A DNA stretch of 64,000 bases. It comes from Luteibacter sp. UNC138MFCol5.1 (GTDB lineage Bacteria > Pseudomonadota > Gammaproteobacteria > Xanthomonadales > Rhodanobacteraceae). Where the stretch lies: the NCBI RefSeq assembly GCF_900110505.1, contig NZ_FODZ01000006.1, positions 124,001 through 188,000 on the forward strand, written 5' to 3'. Positions 58,522-64,000 of the stretch are shown piece by piece; position 1 is the first letter of the stretch, and each line of letters opens with the position of its first letter. The position numbers were made by a program, and so were the translations under genes. Below the pieces are notes generated by a model. It saw only the letters and a list, made by a program, of their open reading frames with translations. It was not told where the DNA came from and ran no database searches.

Positions 58522-59352
58522 ATGCACATCGTCGTCAACGAAGATCTCAAGGCCTACATCGACCCGCTCACGCCGGACGAGTACGAGTCGCTGGAGCGCA
58601 GCCTGCTCACCGAAGGCTGCCGCGACGCGCTCGTGCTCTGGGGCGACACGCTCGTCGACGGCCACAACCGTTACGGCATCTGCCGCAAGCACGACATCCC
58701 CTTCCGCACGGTGCAGAACGAGCGGTTCCAGTCGATCGAAGACGTGCATCTGTGGATGATCGAGCAGCACCTGGGCCGACGCAGCGTCTCGGACTTCCAG
58801 CGCGGCGTGCTCGCCCTGCGCAAGCGCGAGATCCTCGCGGAACGCCGTGCGAAGCTCGCCGAAGCGGAGGCCGAGGGACGCGAGATCGCTGCGGACGTGC
58901 CGTTCGACACCACGGGTGCCCAGCCCGCCTCAGGCAAGGCCCGCCCGAACCCGGCCGAGAGCCGCAAGGACATCGCGCGCGAGGCCCGGATCAGCAGCAA
59001 CCAGGTCGGCATGATCGAGAAGATTCGCAAGGAAGCCGCTCCCGAGGTGGTCGCCGCCGTGAAGTCCGGCACCCTCTCGATCAGCGCGGCAGCCGCCGTC
59101 GCCAGCCTGCCCGAGGAGGAGCAACGCGCCGCCGCCACCGCCGGAGACGCCGAGCTGAAGGAGGCGGCCAAGCGGGTCCGGGAATCGAAGCGCAAGCCGC
59201 GCGAGAAGCCGACCGACGAGGTGAAGGCGTTGCGCGAGCAGATCGCCGACCTGGAGGCGGAGAACCGCAACCTGCGCCGCGAGATCGACGCCCTGCGTGC
59301 GCGCCTGGGCGAACCGGTGCCCGAGGACGCGGACGAGGCGCTGGCGGAGTAA
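58522..59352 (+). CDS. Chromosomal ParB/Spo0J-like nuclease-domain protein
   Basis: A 276-residue protein. The N-terminal ParB/sulfiredoxin-type domain shows IDPLTPDEYESLERSLLTEG, then LVLWGDTLVDGHNRYGICRK (DGHNRY in place of GERRxRA). A central helical section has RKDIAREARISSNQVGMIEK, an HTH-like motif, and the C-terminal 50 residues are a coiled coil (VKALREQIADLEAENRNLRR). It is not beside parA or an origin, so it is not the main chromosome-partition ParB. Such proteins occur singly in many proteobacteria with unclear roles; DNA binding is probable. Confidence 0.8.
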   Translation: MHIVVNEDLKAYIDPLTPDEYESLERSLLTEGCRDALVLWGDTLVDGHNRYGICRKHDIPFRTVQNERFQSIEDVHLWMIEQHLGRRSVSDFQRGVLALRKREILAERRAKLAEAEAEGREIAADVPFDTTGAQPASGKARPNPAESRKDIAREARISSNQVGMIEKIRKEAAPEVVAAVKSGTLSISAAAAVASLPEEEQRAAATAGDAELKEAAKRVRESKRKPREKPTDEVKALREQIADLEAENRNLRREIDALRARLGEPVPEDADEALAE

Positions 59353-59455
59353 GGTGTCGGTGGGGCGGGAACTCCGGCGGCCTGCCAGCGTTCCAAGCCC
59401 CGGTACACCGGACGCGGCCTCGAGCGTTCGTAGGCCTGAACCGGAGCGTTTCCCC

Positions 59456-59947
59456 ATGAAAGCCATCCTCGCCCTCGCTGCCACGTCCCTGCTCGCCACG
59501 GCCGCGGTGGCCCAACAGCAGAAGCCGCTCAACCTCAACCTGCCGCCGGATTTCACGCCGACGCCGGTCGCCGCCAGCAGCGCGCCCGCACCGGCGTCGA
59601 CCAGCGCGGCCCCCGGCGCATCCGGTAAGGAGAGCGTGGCGGTCACCCGGTCGCGGCCTCTCGACCCGCCGGGCACGTACTACGGCGACACCAGCGGCCG
59701 GATGGCGGGCGCCGATGTCGCGGACGACACCCCGGACTGCGACGACGCCACGTACAACAAGCCGCAGGTGCATGGCAGCGTGAGCACCGGCGTGGTCAGT
59801 GCCAGCCACGGTTACGGCGGCAGCTACCAGGCCGGTACCGTGAACCTGAGCCAGGCGTTCGGCAGCTGCGATCATCCGAAGGGCGGCGTGAGCATCTCGA
59901 TCGGTGGCGGGCAGGACAACTTCGGGCACGGGCGCGGCCGCTGGTAA
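59456..59947 (+). CDS. Secreted Gly/Ser-rich protein, unknown
   Basis: A 163-residue protein with a clear Sec signal (MKAILALAATSLLATAAVAQ). The mature part begins with a Pro/Ala/Ser stretch. A domain rich in Gly, Ser and Tyr follows, with strand-like repeats (GSVSTGVVSASHGYGGSYQA, GTVNLSQAFGSCDHPKGGVS). Two Cys pairs may form disulfides. I do not recognise the family; a small beta-sheet surface protein is plausible. GGAG lies 11 bases before the ATG. The SGNH hydrolase gene follows 45 bases later on the same strand. Confidence 0.65.
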   Translation: MKAILALAATSLLATAAVAQQQKPLNLNLPPDFTPTPVAASSAPAPASTSAAPGASGKESVAVTRSRPLDPPGTYYGDTSGRMAGADVADDTPDCDDATYNKPQVHGSVSTGVVSASHGYGGSYQAGTVNLSQAFGSCDHPKGGVSISIGGGQDNFGHGRGRW

Positions 59948-59992
59948 CGCACCGGGTGTAGGATCGGCGGGTCGCCCGGACGAGCACCCGCC

Positions 59993-60934
59993 ATGCCCCA
60001 ATCCAGCGCACTTTCCCAGCGCGGCCAGTTCCGCGCGATGTACAAGGGACTGAAGGACGAACGACGCCTCGATCGCACGCCGGTCATCTTCTGCGAAGGC
60101 GATTCCTGGTTTTCCACGCCGCTGGCGATGAACCTGCTCGACTGGATCGTGTCCCCGGCACCGGAGGACGAAGAACGCGGCGTGCCGCAGTTCGGACAGG
60201 GCGGACTGTTCTTTCGCGTCGAGCGCAGCGGCGACCAGGCCGCACCTCAGCGCGAGCACCCGGATCGCTCGATGTTCACGCAGGAGAACCTCGACGACCT
60301 GCTCGGCTGGTTCACAAAGTTCGACTTCGACGCGGTGCTGCTCAGCGCCGGTGGCAACGACTTCGTCGACACATGGCTGGGGAACGCGCTCAAGGGCCGC
60401 AGCGGCCTCACGCCGCAGGAAGCCTTCGAGGCGATCGAGGCCACCGGCCGCTTCGACCAGGTACGCGACGCCTACGCGTTCTTCGTCGGCGCGTTCCATC
60501 GCGCGCGTCCCGACGTGCCCTTCCTCGCCCACACGTACGACTATCCCCGCCTCATCGGCAGCCGGGCGGAGTTCGGATTGCGCAACCTCGGCGTCGCCGC
60601 GCTGCTGAAGAAATCGATCGGTCCGTGGATCGGGCCGAACATCCGCCAGGCGCTCGGCGACGACATCGTCAAGGGACGCGCGTTCGCGCGGCTGCTGATC
60701 GACGGCTTCGTCGACCAGGTGCTGGAGCCGCTGAAGAACGATCCGCGCCTGCACGGTCGGTTCGACTACGTCGACCTGCGCGGGCTGTTGCCCGACGATG
60801 CCGACTGGAACGACGAGATGCATCCGACCGAGGCGGGCTTCCACCGGCTGGCCGGCGTGTTCCGCGGCCGCCTGATCCAGAAGCTACCCGCCGCGAAATC
60901 AGGCGTGGAACACGACGATCCGGTCGTCGGCTGA
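59993..60934 (+). CDS. SGNH/GDSL-type hydrolase
   Basis: A 313-residue protein with the SGNH catalytic blocks: block I in VIFCEGDSWFSTPLAMNLLD (GDS with Ser), block III in LLSAGGNDFVDTWLG (GxND) and block V in DWNDEMHPTEAGFHRLAGVF (DxxH). No signal peptide is seen, so it is probably cytoplasmic. The insert with DQVRDAYAFFVGAFHRARPD is like that in uncharacterised bacterial SGNH proteins. An esterase or acylhydrolase role is inferred. Its last codons overlap the convergent methyltransferase gene by 36 bases. Confidence 0.88.
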   Translation: MPQSSALSQRGQFRAMYKGLKDERRLDRTPVIFCEGDSWFSTPLAMNLLDWIVSPAPEDEERGVPQFGQGGLFFRVERSGDQAAPQREHPDRSMFTQENLDDLLGWFTKFDFDAVLLSAGGNDFVDTWLGNALKGRSGLTPQEAFEAIEATGRFDQVRDAYAFFVGAFHRARPDVPFLAHTYDYPRLIGSRAEFGLRNLGVAALLKKSIGPWIGPNIRQALGDDIVKGRAFARLLIDGFVDQVLEPLKNDPRLHGRFDYVDLRGLLPDDADWNDEMHPTEAGFHRLAGVFRGRLIQKLPAAKSGVEHDDPVVG

Positions 60935-61726
60935 CGGATCGGCATCGTCGCTGCGCAGCCATGGCATGCGTGCGAACGTGCGCGTGCAGGGCCCCAGCGT
61001 GACGACGCGCACGGGACGCTCGCGCGCCTGCCGTTCGATGCCGGCGATTACGTCCCGCAACACGGTGCCGATGAAGGGCGTGAACAGATAGAACACGGTC
61101 GCCCCCGAGAGGTCGGCATCGCGCGCGTCGCCCGTGACGAGATGCACATCGGCCAGGCCCAGCGACCGCGCGGCGTCCATCGCGCGCCCGACGTACGCCG
61201 GCTCGCGTTCGACGCCCAGCGTGCGCGCGCCGGTGAGCACATTGACGAGGATTGGCACGTGGCCGAGCCCGGCGCCGAGGTCCATGACGACGTCGTCGCT
61301 CGCGATGCGCCCACGCGCGATGCCGTCGACGATGTGGCGCGCCGGACTCGGCTGGTAGAAGACCATCTCGCGCGGCGGCGACGGCTGGGCCACCTCCGGC
61401 TCCTCGAGCGCGAGGACGCCGGCGAGCACATGGTCGAGCACGTCGTAGTGCTGTCCCGTCGGCACCCCCACGTCGAGCCACGGCGCGAAGGCCGCGCGGC
61501 CTTCGCCGCGGCGGATGGCCTCGCGCATGATGTCGAAGCCGGTCGCGTCGACGGACGCCATCGCGTCGATCAGTGCCACGGCGCGCGACACGAGCGCCGG
61601 ATCGTGCGCGCCGATCAGGAGCAGCTCCAGACGATCCGCCGCCTCCGCGCGGAAACGAAACGACGAGGGATCGCGCCACGCGGGCTCGTGTTCGAGGAGT
61701 GCGATGGCCGAGGCGAGGGAATCCAT
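60899..61726 (-). CDS. SAM-dependent methyltransferase-like protein
   Basis: A 275-residue protein with a C-terminal class I methyltransferase fold. The SAM motif is VVMDLGAGLGHVPILVNVLT (GxGxG), the acidic end of strand 2 is GVEREPAYVGRAMDAARSLG, and VHLVTGDARDADLSGATVFY with LFTPFIGTVLRDVI follow. The N-terminal 130 residues are a separate helical domain. The substrate is not clear from the sequence. It is convergent with the SGNH hydrolase and overlaps its 3' end by 36 bases. Confidence 0.82.
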   Translation of the reverse strand: MDSLASAIALLEHEPAWRDPSSFRFRAEAADRLELLLIGAHDPALVSRAVALIDAMASVDATGFDIMREAIRRGEGRAAFAPWLDVGVPTGQHYDVLDHVLAGVLALEEPEVAQPSPPREMVFYQPSPARHIVDGIARGRIASDDVVMDLGAGLGHVPILVNVLTGARTLGVEREPAYVGRAMDAARSLGLADVHLVTGDARDADLSGATVFYLFTPFIGTVLRDVIAGIERQARERPVRVVTLGPCTRTFARMPWLRSDDADPSADDRIVVFHA

Positions 61727-61853
61727 GCGGACATTATCGCCGACAGGCGTCGTCGTTCGTCGGGACGGCGGCGGGAGGAAACGTGCCCTGCGTCCTTGAG
61801 TACGCAAGGACCGTGTGGAATGCTCGGGCATCGCCGTCGACAGGAACCACCGG

Positions 61854-63641
61854 ATGAAGCACGCCCCCCGCCGTCTCGCCGCCGCCATCGCGACCCTCGT
61901 CAGCCTCCCCGCCCTCGCCGCGCCGCCGCTGGCCACGCTCGTGTTCCGCGACGGCGGTCGTCCGGTGCTCAGCATCACCGATCCACACGGCGCGGCGCTG
62001 GTGGATGAGACCCTCGGCCTGCGCACCACCGACGCCGACCTGACGCACGACCTTCGCCTCATCGGCACGACGCAGCGCCAGCTCACCGAGCGTTACCGGA
62101 TGACGGTCGGCAAGAAGCTCGATCGCACCGCCAACCTCTCCGAGACGCGCTATGCCCTGCAGAACGCGAAGGGCCAGAAGCTCGACGTCGTCGTGCGAAT
62201 CGGCAACGACGGCGTCGCGTTCCGTTACGAACTGCCGGGCGCGACACGCGCGACGGTGACGGGCGAGGCGACGTCGTTCGCCGTGCCCGCGAGCGCGCCG
62301 GCCTGGCTGCTGCCCTACAGCCCCGAGTACGAGAAGGAACGCTTCCAGACGACGGCCGGTGGCGCAGCGCCCGGGCAGTACGGCTATCCGTCGCTGTTCC
62401 GCATCGGCGACAACTACGTGTTGCTCACCGAAGCGAACGCGGACGGCCGCTACGACGGCAGCCGCCTCACGCATGCCGCGAACACCGGCGACTACGCGCT
62501 GACACTCGCCGACACGCGCGTGGAAAGCACCGGCGTCACGCCATGGCGCACGGCGATCATCGGCGACCTCGCGACCGTGACGGAGTCGACCCTCGTCGAC
62601 GACCTGGCCGATCCCGCGAAGTTTTCGGACACGTCGTGGATCCGGCCCGGCAAGGTGGTCTGGTCGTGGCTGAGCGAACACGCGAGCCCGTCGGATGCGA
62701 CGCGCCAGCGAGCGTATGTCGACTTCGCGGCGAAGAACCGCATTCCCTACGTGCTGGTGGACGAAGGCTGGAAGGATGCATGGGTACCGGACCTCGTGCG
62801 CTACGCGAACGCGAAGCACGTCGACATCCTCCTCTGGTACCACTGGTCGAAGCTCGACACGCCCGCCAAGCGCATGGCCGAACTGACGAAGGTGAAGGGC
62901 TGGGGCGTGAAGGGCGTGAAGGTCGACTTCATGGAGTCGGATTCGCAGGCGCGTTACCGCTGGTACGACGAAACGCTCGCCGACACCGCGAAACTTCAGC
63001 TGATGCTGAACTTCCACGGCGCCACCATCCCGCACGGTCTTCAGCGCACCTGGCCGCACCTGATGACGATGGAGGGCGTGCGCGGCGCGGAGAACGATCC
63101 GCCGGTCGTGGGTAACACCATTCAGCCCTTCACGCGCAATGTCGTGGGTTCGATGGACTACACGCCGGTCGCGTTCGACGCGGGACGCAAGGAAGCCTCG
63201 ATCGCCCACGAAGTGGCGCTGCCCATCGTGTTCGAGTCCGGGTGGACGCACTTCGCGGACCGTCCGGAAGCCTACGAGGCCCGGCCACAGGCGCTCGCTT
63301 TCCTCGACCAGATTCCCACCGTCTGGGACGAGACGAAGCTGCTCGGCGGCACGCCGGGGCAGGATGCGATCTTCGCCCGCCGCAGCGGCGACCGCTGGTA
63401 CATCGGCGCGATCGCGGCAGGCGCGCCCCGCCGGCTCACCGCGCCGCTCGCGTCGCTGGGCGTCGGTCCCTGGCACGCCGACATCGTGCGTGACGGCGCC
63501 GGTCGCGGCGATGTCGTGCACACGCGGCAGAACGTCACGGCCGACGGTTCGCTGTCGTTCGACGTGCCGGTCAACGGAGGCTTCGCCGCGATCCTCTGCC
63601 CCATGGCGAAGGGACAGTTCGAGAACGGGTGCTATCGCTGA
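61854..63641 (+). CDS. Glycoside hydrolase family 97
   Basis: A 595-residue exported alpha-glycosidase. A signal peptide (AAIATLVSLPALA) is followed by the N-terminal beta-super-sandwich typical of GH97 (DVVVRIGNDGVAFRYELPGA), then a TIM barrel from about residue 265 (VVWSWLSEHASPSD, YVLVDEGWKDAWVPDLV, ILLWYHWSKLDTP). The catalytic Asp of the retaining branch is plausibly D358 in GVKVDFMESD, and the acid/base E407 in TMEGVRGAE. That points to an alpha-galactosidase-like rather than an inverting SusB-like enzyme, but this is by analogy. AGGA lies 9 bases before the ATG. It would act in the periplasm on oligosaccharides. Confidence 0.9.
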   Translation: MKHAPRRLAAAIATLVSLPALAAPPLATLVFRDGGRPVLSITDPHGAALVDETLGLRTTDADLTHDLRLIGTTQRQLTERYRMTVGKKLDRTANLSETRYALQNAKGQKLDVVVRIGNDGVAFRYELPGATRATVTGEATSFAVPASAPAWLLPYSPEYEKERFQTTAGGAAPGQYGYPSLFRIGDNYVLLTEANADGRYDGSRLTHAANTGDYALTLADTRVESTGVTPWRTAIIGDLATVTESTLVDDLADPAKFSDTSWIRPGKVVWSWLSEHASPSDATRQRAYVDFAAKNRIPYVLVDEGWKDAWVPDLVRYANAKHVDILLWYHWSKLDTPAKRMAELTKVKGWGVKGVKVDFMESDSQARYRWYDETLADTAKLQLMLNFHGATIPHGLQRTWPHLMTMEGVRGAENDPPVVGNTIQPFTRNVVGSMDYTPVAFDAGRKEASIAHEVALPIVFESGWTHFADRPEAYEARPQALAFLDQIPTVWDETKLLGGTPGQDAIFARRSGDRWYIGAIAAGAPRRLTAPLASLGVGPWHADIVRDGAGRGDVVHTRQNVTADGSLSFDVPVNGGFAAILCPMAKGQFENGCYR

Positions 63642-64000
63642 CGCACGCTTCGCCACCACCGCCGGAGCGGCGTGTGGTGGCCCGGGAACGCGCGGGCGAG
63701 AGGAATGCGGACCGCGATCTCCGTGCCGCCGTCGATCCGCGAAGCGATCGACGGCACGCCGCCCGCCGCGAGGGCGCGCTCGCGAATGCCGCGTAGTCCC
63801 CAGTGCCCCGAGCGTCCGTCACGCAGCACGATCTCGTCGATACCGCGACCGTCGTCGCGGACGCTGAGCAGCAGGTCGTTGCCCTCGACGCGCAGCGCGA
63901 CCTCGATGCGGGAGGCGTTCGCGTGGGTGATCGCGTTGTGCACGGCTTCCCTCGCGATGCCGTAAAGCTCGTCGCGCACCAACCCGTCGAGGTGACGCAG
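63632..64000 (-). CDS. Sensor histidine kinase, C-terminal fragment
   Basis: Only the last 122 codons are inside the window; the rest lies to the right. The visible part is the HATPase domain of a NarX/DesK-type kinase: ELYGIAREAVHNAITHANAS (N box), LLLSVRDDGRGIDE (G1) and GHWGLRGIRERALAAGGVPS (G2). These features match the HisKA_3 class, whose partner is normally a LuxR/NarL-type response regulator. The stop overlaps the end of the GH97 gene by 10 bases in convergent orientation. What it senses cannot be read from this piece. Confidence 0.88.
   Translation of the reverse strand: MRHLDGLVRDELYGIAREAVHNAITHANASRIEVALRVEGNDLLLSVRDDGRGIDEIVLRDGRSGHWGLRGIRERALAAGGVPSIASRIDGGTEIAVRIPLARAFPGHHTPLRRWWRSVRQR

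Overview
This window is chromosomal DNA from a high-GC gammaproteobacterium. The best guess is the Xanthomonadales (Lysobacterales), family Rhodanobacteraceae, for example Luteibacter or Dyella. That placement is an inference. It rests on the gene set (a cluster of pgk, tkt, class I fba, pyk and gap; the birA-coaX-SPOR operon; the PepSY-phoP-phoQ operon; the tyrosine-degradation genes) and on dense REP-like inverted repeats with GTAGGAGCGCGCC-type ends between genes. No rRNA, prophage, integrase, insertion sequence or CRISPR array was seen. One tRNA (Thr, anticodon TGT) is present.

Layout. 0-2.5 kb: the end of a dTDP-rhamnose operon (rfbB-A-C-D), with all genes overlapping. 2.6-6.3 kb: glmS, a CBS-domain cystathionine beta-synthase and a YdcH-type small protein, all on the minus strand. 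6.6-9.0 kb: a DUF4398 lipoprotein and a coiled-coil partner, divergent from the pilus-retraction ATPase pilU. 9.1-21.7 kb: central carbon metabolism (pgk, a phosphoglycolate phosphatase-like gene, tkt, fba, pyk, gap) interspersed with maiA, two tandem outer-membrane barrels, a TonB-C-like secreted protein and an S1/P1 nuclease. 22.4-26.5 kb: tyrosine and homogentisate breakdown (hppD, hmgA, fahA) with a divergent MarR regulator; maiA, the fourth step, sits 13 kb away. 26.5-29.1 kb: a POT peptide transporter and tryptophan 2,3-dioxygenase. 29.3-32.8 kb: a 2-oxoacid dehydrogenase operon (E1 alpha, E1 beta, E2). 32.9-37.9 kb: small housekeeping genes, trpS, arginase and a LysR regulator.

38.2-39.4 kb holds a two-domain protein I cannot assign, next to tRNA-Thr. 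39.5-47.6 kb is housekeeping and signalling (SPOR protein, coaX, birA, MtfA-type peptidase, phoPQ with a PepSY protein, GNAT, dusA). 47.6-58.4 kb looks like an accessory region. It contains regulator-oxidoreductase pairs (LysR/SDR twice, HxlR/QorB-like), a remnant of a SnoaL/NTF2 gene, a DUF5694 protein, a GtrB-like glycosyltransferase coupled to a GT-C-like membrane protein, and a Tat-exported threonine-aldolase-like enzyme. 58.5-64 kb holds a chromosomal ParB-like protein, a Gly-rich secreted protein, an SGNH hydrolase, a methyltransferase, a GH97 glycosidase and the C-terminal end of a sensor kinase cut by the window edge.

The most interesting leads are: the near-perfect promoter with an embedded palindrome between hppD and marR; the uncharacterised protein beside tRNA-Thr; the GT2/GT-C pair; the Tat-targeted PLP enzyme; the decayed SnoaL gene ahead of the 48.7-kb SDR; and the REP family, one copy of which supplies a gene's stop codon. 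I found no single gene cluster that I can confidently call a new biological system.
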